Shown piece by piece: positions 10,856-21,988 of a DNA stretch of 64,000 nt. The stretch covers positions 1,238,917 to 1,302,916 of the forward strand of contig KN832559.1 in the NCBI GenBank assembly GCA_000827205.1. The letters run 5' to 3'. Below the pieces are notes generated by a model. The model was not told the DNA's origin. It worked only from the letters and a program-made list of their open reading frames with translations, and searched no databases. The number at the start of each line of letters is the position of its first letter. The stretch's first letter is position 1. Source of the stretch: Plicaturopsis crispa FD-325 SS-3 (lineage: Eukaryota; Basidiomycota; Agaricomycetes; Amylocorticiales; Amylocorticiaceae). The translations under genes and the position numbers were made by a program.

Positions 10856-12023
10856 TATCGAGCCGCCAGGGAATATACGTTGAGAGCCGACAATGAGTAC
10901 GCACCCCTTTATGTATCCATCCCGAAGGCACTGCGGGCTGATGTCCCTCGAAGATCTACACAACAAGCTTGCATCGGGTTACTCTTCGAGATGTTCTTCT
11001 TCGTCAACGCCGTAACAGGACCGAATTCATAATATCGCCAGCGGAAGTGGAGGTGCTCGATCTCCCAGATCTCCGGTTCCTAGCATCGGAAGACGTGCTT
11101 CTCAGACTGAGGTCGCCGCTCGAAACAGCGGATACTCGGGTGCGAAATAATTCATTTCGGCTATTCCCCAGAATAGCTAATGGCGTTGATAAACGCCGAG
11201 CATGCTTTAGGGAGGCGTGAAACTGCCTGCCTGTATACATGTAGTGTAAGCATGCAAAACATTTCCGTGCGGCTCGCCTACATTAGCCACCACGGACTGT
11301 CTGACAGCACTCGTAAACATGCCATGTCGTTACAGCGTTTTCTTGTCGATGATCACCGTCCACCGTCCGGTAGACAGCGGAGAGCGGCACTCCAAATGCC
11401 CACGGCGAGAATCAAAACCGTGCCGACGAAACACATTTTGAAATGGTGAACTTTACTGCGCGGTGTGGCGGGAGAAGGTTTCCAGTGCTGATAAGTTGGA
11501 GTTTAATACACGGCGTTTACACCTTGGGAGGACTAGTCACGGAAACCGACGACGGACGGCCATGAGAATGACGGCAACGAGCAAGGCAGCTTCAAAAAGG
11601 ACGCACATCATGAAGCTGCCTCTTGGAGGGCATGCGAAGGCAAGTGTTGAAGCTCAGCGCATACTTAGTCGCCACAACGTGACCTTCCTTGCGCCGCACA
11701 ACGCGGGCAATGACTTCCTGAATCCTCGAAAGCCACGCTCATTTCCTGTTGAAAGAAAAGGTTTGCGTAATAATAACCGACGCGGCAGTGCTCTGGAGTT
11801 AAGAAACCTATAACGCCGGTCTCATCATTGGCAAGACGCGACAAGAAATCTACTGCCCACACGTAAATGGCATTTACGACTTACGACGATACGCGCTTGC
11901 ATCTTTCCATCATCTATCAGCCCTGTGAGTGCTGTTCGTAGCCCAGACGAGTCTTCATTTGAGGAGAAAATACACCCTGAATCCTGATGGTACAGATTGA
12001 TATTGTTGTACAGATACAACAGA
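10856..12023. other. Intergenic between F-box-like A promoter and eEF1B 3' end
   Basis: About 1.2 kb holding the promoter side of the F-box-like gene A and the 3' flank of the elongation-factor gene. Short open frames occur on both strands, but none shows splice-consistent extension or a family motif. I see nothing else. Confidence 0.5.
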
Positions 12024-13092
12024 TCAGAGCTCTGCAGATACGTAGCATGAGTATAGAAACGTTCGTGGAAGCGAGTGTACTTACTCTGCATGGCGGCGAT
12101 ATCAGTGCTCTGGACGTAGTCCTCGAATTCGGCGATCTTGTCCTCCAAATCCTGTGTCGACACCTTCTCGTCCTCTATTTTTTCCATTAGCGAGAGCCTG
12201 GCAAGTAATCGTAATTTGCGCACCGACTACTACAGTGATTTGCAGCTTCTTGATACCGTATCCAATCGGGACCAGGGTACTTGCGCCCCACACAAGTCCG
12301 TCCTGAACGATGGAGCGGACGCACTCTTCCAGAGCTTTCATATCCGTCTCGTCATCCCAAGGCTTCACTTCCAAGGTGACAACAGACTGTGGAAATCAGA
12401 GGGTGATCAGGATGGGAATCGTGTGGTAAGCGGCACTGATGGTGGGAATAAACCGACCTTCGCGGCGGGCTTGACTTTGCCAGCCTTCTTGGCTTCGTAT
12501 GCCGCAACACGTTCGGCCTTAACTCTTTCGGCCTCGGCATCTTCTTCCTCGTCATCGTCACCAAACAAATCAACTTCATCGTCCTCTTCTGCGGCGGCGG
12601 TGGTAGCGGCGGGGGCAGAAGTGCCGATGAAGGCTTCTCCTGCCGTACTCGAGCCGGGGAGAGAAGCATGCTCAGCGGCGTAGGACTCGATGTGAGTGTA
12701 CCAACGCGCAGCGTGGGGGTAGGCCGACGCGTCAGGCGAGGAGGTCAGGGCCTTGAAGACGTGTACATCTGCCTGAGACGGGGTGTACCTATGGAAAGAT
12801 GATCAGGATCGATGCAGATATGACTTGTCGTGCAAAGCAAATGGAAGATGAAGGAAAATTATATCAGAGAGCTAGGTTATAGTAAGCTATCGGCATGATT
12901 GGACAGCGGTGTCTAGTCGCTTCTTGGAAACACGGACCATAGCGAAACTCATCATGTATTCAACGTCGAAGCATGTATGCATTTTCGACGGCGAAAGTCG
13001 CGAAGGTCGCGAAGGTAAAGATAGAAAACTCACCCTTCAAGATAAGAACGTGTCGAGAGGTGTTTCTCGAGGTTGGCGAGGTTGACAGACAT
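12024..13092 (-). CDS. EFB1: Translation elongation factor eEF1B alpha (guanine nucleotide exchange subunit)
   Basis: Five exons give 216 residues: 13092-13034, 12788-12458, 12386-12224, 12174-12085, 12031-12024. The protein exchanges GDP for GTP on eEF1A in the cytosol. Visible parts are a GST-C-like N-terminal region ([26 protein letters not shown]), an acidic linker with [13 protein letters not shown], and the conserved exchange domain ([29 protein letters not shown]) ending [14 protein letters not shown], as in the yeast factor. The length is close to the usual 206-225 residues. The last exon encodes only Lys-Leu-stop. The first intron is long (245 bp), a common place for regulation in ribosomal and translation genes. 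The assignment is secure. Confidence 0.96.
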
Positions 13093-13695
13093 TTTTACAG
13101 CGACGGTAAGGGATTGTAGAAGAGATCGATGAAGATGGAGGTGCAGCTTCAAGATTTGATGTCGCGTCGGGGATCTGTGTATTTTGCAACTTTAGGGCAG
13201 GCGTGCGTGAGCTCCGAGCTTCGAGCTCGACGCTGTGGCCACTGGCCAGTGCGTTCAACTTTACATGCTAAACGTTCAACGTTCATGTCCAATACCATGC
13301 TAGCGTGCTACCCTCTAGCCGATCGCCAAATAGACTGCTCTCAAGTGCTCCGGGGCCTCTTCAGTATGAGACGCGTGGACATATTTAAATCGTCACTGTA
13401 ATCAGCTGGTCGTGGTGCGGCATAGTACAAGTTTTTCCTTGAGCAGCTGAACTTACTGATATACATGTAGGAGTATTTACCCTGCGACCTCCTCTCATCG
13501 AGAATTGGCGACCAGATGTGACGGAATCCATGTGATGCCTACAGTTCAACGTTGACAGGGGACGCCGCCGCCGCCGCCGTTTCGAGCGACACCAGGATAA
13601 CGAGATGAGGTGCTCCTCGTATCCCGTCACATCGAGCGTTCGTTGGCCGCCCTCCATTGCAAGGAGGTAGAATCCCGTCGGATACCCGTCAACGA
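13093..13695. other. Upstream region of eEF1B gene, left flank of the hAT insertion
   Basis: Promoter side of the elongation-factor gene. It contains a short (GCC)n run near 13562-13579. The minus strand has an open frame just left of the hAT that I cannot assign to a family. Confidence 0.5.
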
Positions 13696-13719
13696 CTTCT
13701 GAGTAGGGTCTAGCACGGG
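13696..13719 (+). repeat. hAT target-site duplication and left terminal inverted repeat
   Basis: The 8-bp duplication CTTCTGAG (13696-13703) is followed by the 16-bp terminal repeat TAGGGTCTAGCACGGG (13704-13719). Both match the right end exactly. An 8-bp duplication is the hallmark of hAT transposition. Confidence 0.97.
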
Positions 13720-16700
13720 CGAGCGAAACCCGGGTAACCGCAGGTGTCAACCCGCGGGCAATCCTCGGGCGGGTTATGGCGGGTACGGGTGCCCACGTAG
13801 TGGCACCCGGGTGGGTACAGACTCGACGTGACTGAAGTCGGGTAATCCGCGGGTATCCGAAGTTGTACCAGTGAATATTATCAGCTCGTTGCTGTGGCTG
13901 AGAGTGAGACTGCGCGCTCACTGCTCAGCGCTCGCGCTCAACTTGAACGTTATTGCCCCAAGTCGGAACTCTTCATACGCAACTATTGCTAATATATCAC
14001 CTCGATCGAGTCGGATCACCAGAACAGAACTTGAAGCTGCGTCACTGGCTGTCAATCGGCAAAGGATATGTTTCCTCTTATGTCCGTACAAGAGCAATAC
14101 CACTGACAAATCTAAGACACCCATGCCAGATCATACTCATAAGGGTGGTTTCCGGACGAAGGGGGTGACAAGTTCACCTCCTCCTCGGTTTACCATCAAC
14201 ATACTGAGTCGTAGTCCATACCATGGCGCTCTCGCAAAGTGTGCGGGGGACCGACAATCTGCGGCCCTTGAATCAAGGTGAGTTTATCTGACACCGGCGG
14301 GCATCCCGGACACCCTACTGACAGGACTGACTCGAAATAGGACCGCAGCATAGCACAACTTACGACACACGAGGGGTTTTAACGGCGTCGACGACCAAAA
14401 CAATCGCCTACAACCCGTCCTCCTGGTTCCTTCGCTTTCTTGCTCTTTTCCTTTTCCCCATCTTAACTCTTGCAGCGTCGTTTCACTTCCTTCCCCCTGC
14501 AGTTTCCTACGCCTTCGCGGCCAACTTTGTCCAGGGTTATGACTCGCATACCCTGGCTACCTCGGCGGTCGTTGTCTACGGCTATGCCATTCTCTTAACA
14601 TTGGTTTACGGTAAGTTTTTCAGACGCAGAAGTCATCGAGTCGGATGCTCATGAATGCTCAACTCGAAGGTTCGATCATCTGCCCGGATTTCTTGCCGCT
14701 TCACCGTGTTGTCGAGACATTTACGGAGCGACGTCGTTACCGTCGCTCCCACATATCCAACATGCGACTAGATCGCTTTCGACGGCTTGTGGACGACAAG
14801 GTATTCACGATATTCGTTACTGGTGAATCTGGACCCTCGACCCCAATCTGTAAGTCGCGCGATCGATGTATCTGAGCCAACGCTAATGTAGTGGGTCTTA
14901 ATTAGCGGTCACAGAGCATACGACAATCGCAGATATTCTGCAAACATTAACAGGTCGTTCCAGACGCTGGTCGACGTTCCTTCGTACCTATAACCTATGG
15001 ACGTTCGGACGAGTCTCCCATCGCCTTCATGGCAGGGAAACGATGCGAGACCTTGGAGCGGGGGACCTTTCCCACTTCCAGCTACGTGTCAACTTCCCCG
15101 GTGGAACCAGATTTAGTATGTCCCCTGCTCCTGTTTCTATTTTCTACAAGGCTTATCTGTCCTGGAAAGGTGATCCCCCCGCGACACCTTCCCGAAGTTC
15201 GGGAACGGGATCTACTCCTGTTCTCGATTCTCCATCCAAAAACACACGCTCGCGGATAACTGTTGCATCGGCGGTTCTTCAGTCCCCGACACGGCCGCGT
15301 AGACCACGAAAAGGTGAATTAAGCGACGACGACGTCTGGGACTGGACAGATGAAGACATCATCAGTAAGTTTGGCTCGTTTGTCACTCGTTAGACAGTTA
15401 TTGATTCAGCAAATCCCCGTTAGAGGAAGCTTCGCAGCATTGGAAGGCTGCAACGTACAACCATTACACGGTCCAGATCAGACGCGTCGAGCCCAAGGAC
15501 GGCGCACGGCGATACATAGACCTCCAGTTTGTTTGTAAACACGACCCTCGCTCACACAGAACTCAGGTCCGGAAGCGAATGAAGACATCGGAGGGGACGA
15601 ATAACCTGCTCCGGACCGAGAAGGCCTGCAACGACAAGCGCAAGGTTCCTCGTGGCTCGGACAGCAATGCCGGCGCTCAGCAGACACTAACGCAGTCTAT
15701 ATCAACATATACTCCAGCCCGCCATCGCGCCTTGCTCGCCATGCGATGCGCTAGGTCTAGGCGGCCCTTCAATAGTGTAGCCGATCCTGACTATCTCGCC
15801 GAGGTTCAGCTTCTTCGGCCTGGCACGGTCGTTCCTCACCCATCTACCGTATCGCGCGATGCCCGCGACATATATTTGCAGGCTTCTAACCACATAAAGG
15901 AGTACTTCTCGGTGCGTCGTAGGCTCTGTATGGTTCCGAAATAACGCTCATCGTCGTCTTGTAGAAGCACGAAGGGTCGATTCATCTCGTGGTCGACGGA
16001 TGGACCGCACCGTTTGCAACATCATACTTAGGGATCGTTGTTGTGTGGTATGCTGAAGGAAAAATATGGCGATCCATCCTTGAATTCATACGGTAAGGAA
16101 TTATATTTAACTCTCGTCTGCGCTAGATACTAAGGTCGCTTGTTATAGACTGACTGAAAGTCATACTGGAAGGTACATGGCCAATGCCATCGCCGACTGC
16201 TTACGACGCTTTGGGCTCGACAAGCTGGCAAGTTTCTAGCGATTTCTTGCGCGAATAAATAACATATTGACGAGAATCTTTTCGCGGTGCAGTTCCATAC
16301 CATCAATATGGATAATGCGGCCAACTGCGACACAACTGCGGAGCACCTAGCTACACTTATCGAGGGTTTCCGCGGTCAAGCCTCTCGATGCCGCTGTTTT
16401 CCTCACACAGTGAATCTCATTGCGAAAGTATGTTGTACCCTTTGAACTATCTCTATATTTGACCGTGCGGTGCTGATACGGGGACCGTTCGAAGGCTTTT
16501 ATCTCGTTCTTCTTCCGACAGCCCAAGCGCAAGAAGACTACTCCGGCCGGTTCGCAGTCTAGGCGCACTCGCACCCGCGGTCGCACTACTGCGGATGCCG
16601 GTGGAAGCGCAGGTCAAGGCACAGCAGCAGATGCCGGTGGAAGCGCAGGCCAAGGCACAGCAGAACCGGATGTCACTGGCGAGGCTAGCGAAAATGTTGA

Positions 16701-18554
16701 TGAACTAATGACATCTGTGGAGCAGGCCTACGTGGATGCTGGTGAAGATGCGATCCAGGATGACGACGTTGACGAAGCCAAGGCCGCGCACGACGAGATG
16801 GTAGTCGGAGGCATCAAGGATAAGGCCCTAAAGATGGCGGCGCAGTTAGGCATCACGATGTCGAAGAAGGAAGAAACCATGGCGCTCGGGATATTTCCCA
16901 AGGTGGGCTATAAGTCTCGCGTTTACTTTACTTGTATCCTAATGTCCGAATACTTCTAGGTTGCTGGCCTGGCACGTCGACTGCATGATACGACAACCCT
17001 CGGAGATAGGTTCACGCGCATCGTGCAGTCCATTCCTGATTATAAGACCCAGAAGAAAAGCCTCGATCGTCGAGTTCCTACGCGCTGGAATTCCGATTTT
17101 GCGTGTCTTGCCGCGCATGTTTACTTTGAGAAGGCCGTCAAGCAGCTCATTATTGAGGAGGACGACAAACTCGAAGCGTTTCTGCTCACAAAAGACCAGT
17201 GGGCCTTGGCTCGTCAACTTGTTGATGTTCTCGATGTATGCCACTCTTCTACTTCTGCATGCATTACACGTCAACTGACCGAATCATATAGCTCTTTAAT
17301 GACGTTACCAAGCTATTCTCGCAGGCAGAGGTCCCCCTCGTTTATGAGGTGATACCGATGCTCGAAGATATTGAGCATCGGCTTGATTGGCTCCTGAACA
17401 ATCCTGAATATCCACCATGCATTCGCATTGCTGCGCAAGCTGGACTGTTGGTGGTCGGAAAATACTACGCGCTCTCCGATGAAAATGAGGTCTATCGCAT
17501 CGCAATCGGTACAGTTTCCGCTGCCAAAATCTTCGAAAACCGTGTTGCTAATCAACCACCACCACAGCTATGTGTCCTGACAAGAAGATCAAGTGGTTCG
17601 GAAACAATCCCGACTGGCGCGAAGAGGATCGCGAAGCAGCACGTCAGGTTGTTGTTGACCGCTGGAACGAAACGTACGCGCCACCGCCGTCATCGGGCAC
17701 CACGGAGGCAAGTTCCCAGCCGCTGCGCACGGTGAGTAATCCATTTGTGCTCTGCTTACTATCGGTGACCCTCAACTCCCATGTGTTCCGCAGGCCCGTT
17801 CCAAGTCAATTTGGGATTCCATTTCACGCGAGCGCGCGGGGCCCTCAATATCACTCAACGCCGATTCCATCGACGCATACCTGGAGAGCGCACCAGTCTC
17901 TCCTCTCGACGTCGAGGCCGCTGGTGGCGTTCTGAAGTATTGGGAACAAGCTCGCACGTCGCGGCCTCGTCTCGCTAGGATGGCGCTAGATTTCCTGTCG
18001 GCACCGGGTGAGTGATCTATCATTTGTACTCCTATTGCGATGAAATATTAATGCTAAACTATAGCTTCGTCCGTCGATGCTGAACGCGCTTTCTCGGGTG
18101 GCCGACTACAAACCAATCACTTACAGCATAACATGGAATCCCAGACCTTCAAAGCTCAGATGGCACTCGGTTCTTGGGCAGGTACTCCCCTCATGCCCGA
18201 CCTGACCGTCCCCACCAATATTTTGGCATCCAAGATTCGGAAGGGGAAGGGCAAAGCTGAGGAGGTGCCAACGGTCAGTGGTACGATTGATTTGACTTCG
18301 GACACCATGATGGATGAGACGGATTGACCGCCGTTCATAATGCATAATGATTGACTAGTACATACTCAATAGCATCTTGTTTCGCGCCTGTCTTTCTCTG
18401 GGTACCCGCGGTCAACCCGTTCACCCGCAGTACGACCCGCTGCCCACCCGTGCCTGCTGAGCCTTACCCGGGGCGGGCACGGGCTCGATGAGCGACTCAA
18501 TTTACCTGCAGGTATGACCCGGGTATGACCCGGGTTAACCCGTGCTAGACCCTA
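13704..18554 (+). mobile_element. Complete hAT-superfamily DNA transposon, apparently autonomous
   Basis: The element is 4,851 bp, bounded by identical 16-bp inverted repeats and a perfect 8-bp target duplication. Both subterminal regions are crowded with ACCCG/CGGGT-type words (13730-13830 and 18400-18540), the usual arrangement of hAT transposase binding sites. It carries one long, in-frame, multi-exon transposase gene. Perfect ends and an unbroken reading frame suggest a recent insertion, perhaps still able to move. It lies between the eEF1B gene and a gene-poor region. Confidence 0.95.
14223..18327 (+). CDS. hAT transposase with N-terminal membrane and ubiquitin-like segments
   Basis: Fourteen exons give 1,111 residues in one frame: 14223-14277, 14341-14610, 14670-14849, 14906-15364, 15424-15911, 15965-16092, 16149-16227, 16293-16427, 16495-16902, 16960-17235, 17292-17508, 17568-17731, 17794-18007, 18065-18327. 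Two hydrophobic segments lie near residues 36-65 and 90-107. About residues 155-235 resemble ubiquitin and end LRVNFPGG. Next come a Cys/His DNA-binding segment (FVCKHDPRSHRT, TSEGTNNLLRTEKAC), the RNase H-like core with VVDGWTAP (Asp about 495) and NMDNAANC (Asp about 560), and the C-terminal hAT dimerisation motif LARMALDFLSAP followed by SSVDAERAFSGGR. The transposase cuts and pastes its own element in the nucleus. The intron at 16228 starts GCAAGT, a GC-AG intron. The N-terminal 230 residues could belong to a separate gene joined by my splice choices, but every junction keeps frame. Confidence 0.85.
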
Positions 18555-18562
18555 CTTCTGAG
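18539..18562 (-). repeat. hAT right terminal inverted repeat and target-site duplication
   Basis: The 16-bp repeat (18539-18554) is the exact reverse complement of the left one, followed by the second copy of CTTCTGAG (18555-18562). Confidence 0.97.
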
Positions 18563-21500
18563 TGATCTTCATATCGTCCCTTAGTCTTGGTTTACTTCAC
18601 GGTAGCTTCCTCCTCGAAGTCGGCAAGATGGTGGCATTTGTAATTTGAGCATCGCGGGATATCCTAAACGTATGTAATGGCTTAAGCCCGCAACCTTAGT
18701 CGCCGATAAACGAGTATACCGATCGTGTTCAGTGAGTCACAGCATCTCTATACTTCCTGTCTTCATGAACTAATCTCGGAAAGATCAGAATTCTACGAAT
18801 AGCCAGGACCTCTAACGGTGCCACAGAGGATGGCGGATCTTGCACTAGCAATTGGGACGCTGTCAGATGCTCGAAAGACAGGACTTGCGAGCTATGCATC
18901 CGTCTTTCGGATCATTGAAAAGTGATACCTGTATTTGTTAAGTAGCCGCGTATCTTTTCTTCATTCGGGCTGTCATTGAGAAGCACCATGTTACTTTCAT
19001 TAAAGGAAATATGAAGGCCTGGAGAGCGAACCGACATTCCTGTCTGGCAGTGCCGACGTGGAGCTTTGTCCGCGAGCTGCGGAGACCACTGGAGCTCATG
19101 TGTCGTTGGACTTGCGATATTCATTGAGCCATAATTTTAATCTCGGCCTTTGGATTCATTTGACTTAGGATTCTTGAGTCGCTTGACACAGGTGAGCAAT
19201 ACGACTCTGTCCCCATCATTGGCCTGTACCGTTCATAGAGCTGCCCCCCTAAACATCTGGACATTCCAGCGTAATCGTCTTCCTCCAGTTTCCCCGGGCC
19301 TCCCATAATTGTATCACGCAATTGTGGCCGCGTGGCCCTGTCAAGGTATGCGCGGATAACACTAGTCCTGCAGATCACGGGTGCGTCGTCTGAGTACGAG
19401 ATGTGATGGAGACGCTACGCTTTTGGCCCTGGCTAGCGCTTTCCCCTTTAACAAGCAGGTACGGTCCATAAATCCTCGGTGCTCGGGTGTCACTTACATT
19501 TGTGTTTTTGAGTTGCACATGCGGCGACATATTGGAACATATTTTTGACGACCATAAGGAGGGCGCCGGCGTCCAACATAGCGGAGGCCCCGCTCGGATG
19601 GGCATTGTGAATATTCGAGATGTGCAGAGAGCACTCGCCTCCTAAATTGTAAAGGTAGGCTTCGTCCGCTTCCGTTCATTAATCTGTCACCCATCGTACC
19701 TAGGATCAATCAGCGGAGCCGACGACAGCTGTAAAATGGCCGCGTATCCACGTGTATGGTGGACCTATAGGCGTCAACATGTGGCGTGACCACTTTACAC
19801 AAGGTCGACAGTCATCAAACGAAACCCATGCATGCACGCGTCTTCCGGGTGTAGATTTCGACATATGGGAGTAAGCTAAACTATATGTTGTACGACGGGC
19901 ACTAATAATCACCGGCAGTGGCGTTTCTCGCATAAAAATATACAGGGACCGTGCTCAAGTACTTCGACGCCATCCCCGATCATACATTTTTTCTGAGAAT
20001 TCCTTTCGAGCCGACGATCGACGTGACCTCTATGGCCGAATCCCCTCGGTCGCGAGGGACATGCTCCCCAAAGTTCCTCGAATCTCGACCAATGTATCCT
20101 CGCAAGACTTCTGTCCTTGTGCATACTCGCTGTGCACGCGGCCGGGGCTACAATCCTCCCGACGTGTATATGACTTACTGCGGACGGCTGCTTTACAAGC
20201 AACGGCAAGCCGCAACACGCAGTCAGGAAGATGTCAACGGACTCTGTAAGGTGTGTCCGTACAATACGGAAAGTCTTCTTCTCCGGTCTAGCACGCTAAT
20301 CAAAAAAGTGTCGGAATTCTTCGAACTTTGCTTCAAACGCCGAACACCTCGAGTAAAATCCGAATAGCCCGGGCTGGATCGTGCTCACAAATGGGATACC
20401 ATATGTTCCATCGACGCTTTAACGGCATATGCTGTGCCTTCGGGCCTAAAAGACACCAGAGAACACGACCACCGTGCGTAGCCGCTTGCTGCTATCGCAG
20501 TGAGCGGCCATTACGTCTGGCTGTCCAGTAAGTCCAGCGTTCAGCCTATCCGAATCCATCCCAACTAAGTACATCGGATGTGTACAGACTCTCGGACCGT
20601 AGCCAGCGCGTGTTGTATCTTGGCCCCTACCCGCAGATTCACCAAAGGATGTTCTCAAGTCTCGACGAATGTGTTGGATGGTTGGTGGAATCTTCTGCCG
20701 GCCTACGCTTCTATCTTCCTCTATCATGATCGGTACGATATACGGAGCTGCGATTGTCGCTGCCTCGCTTCCAATGCTGTTGTTATCGATTCCCGTCAAT
20801 CCATGGTATGTTTTAAACTTTGTGCGTGCGATAATGTCACTCAGAGATCACGCGCCTTACAGTACCTACGCTTTTGAGGTGTTTTTGTTTCATTATTGGC
20901 AACGTGTACCATGCTGCGCATATCGAGTAAGCTTGTTGTTTTTCAAGTGAGCACCACTTGTAACACGGTGATGTACCACTTCTTATCGTCGCTAATGTTG
21001 ACTTGAACTTGGTAGTAGATCAGCCAGTGCGAATGCGGCACCTCGATGTTGCCCAAGAGTTCGACAATCCTTGTTCGTAAACACCGTTCATGATGTTGCA
21101 GTGTGAAAAGCCAGTGTAGTAACGTCAAGGTGTGTTGGGTGCTCCGTCCCGGCCCCACCCAATTCACCATCCTCCTATGTGCCGTACCGGGATTTACACA
21201 TGGATGTTAATACCTGCAATCCGGTTGGCAGGTCATCGTAATCCGTCGTATTGCCTCGTCTCTTCTTCACACTTTCCTCGCTCTTCTCCCGCCTTTCAGG
21301 TCCCCGACTCCAAGTGTCATTGAACGTTCGTCCCGATGGCCATGGAACAAGAAGGCCGACCTCAAAGTATGTCCACCCTCCGCGATTTCATTACGCGCGC
21401 CGTGACCCTGGCTACCGCTGCGTCTTGACCAGAAATGATACTCATTGAAGACAGCCCTGAGAAATAGGTTTTATAACCCCTCGTCGCCTCGTCAACCCCT

Positions 21501-21988
21501 CGGAGTGGGTGACGACGAGCCCGCATACAGCTACCGGTCAGTCATCCATTTTTCGTCCTGGCATTGGGGCTGGGGCGCGAATTTATCTTGAGATTCAGGC
21601 GCTAATTTCATATCGTCAAATGTAAAACTCAAATGGTAAAGCAAACCCGAGAGATTGGATGTGCCTCGAAACGGATAGACCCGGCGCCCTTGCTTTTGCC
21701 GTTTCGATATTTTTTCGGTCGTGAACGAGTGGCAACCACTACGCTCAGATCCCCGTCTCGAAGACTTCCGCTTTTCATGCTCGCGGACCTGTCCCGCCTC
21801 TCGACGGGGTTCCAGACGCTGGTTTCGCTTTCACTTTCGCCGTGGGAAGACAGGGAGCAGTCTGATTCGGCGCGATCTATGCCCCCCTACGCACTGCATA
21901 CAAGGTCGCCGTCACAATTTCTCGATCGCCAGAATGCTATATATTATGAGCCCGAGACCAGGGAGGAAGCGTCACCCCACTCTGTCCC
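18563..21988. other. Gene-poor region with coding-like fragments
   Basis: About 3.4 kb without a gene I can model. One plus-strand stretch near 20575-20710 reads QRVLYLGPYPQIHQ and SSLDECVGWLVESSAG without a stop and looks like a decayed exon, but I recognise no family. A hydrophobic plus-strand frame lies near 20700-20815. Minus-strand frames between 18912 and 19933 show no recognisable motif. The last few hundred bases are the upstream region of F-box-like gene B. Confidence 0.4.

Noticed and set aside
13385-13921. Minus-strand frame spanning the hAT left end
   Set aside because: It crosses the transposon boundary, so at least half is an accident of the insertion.
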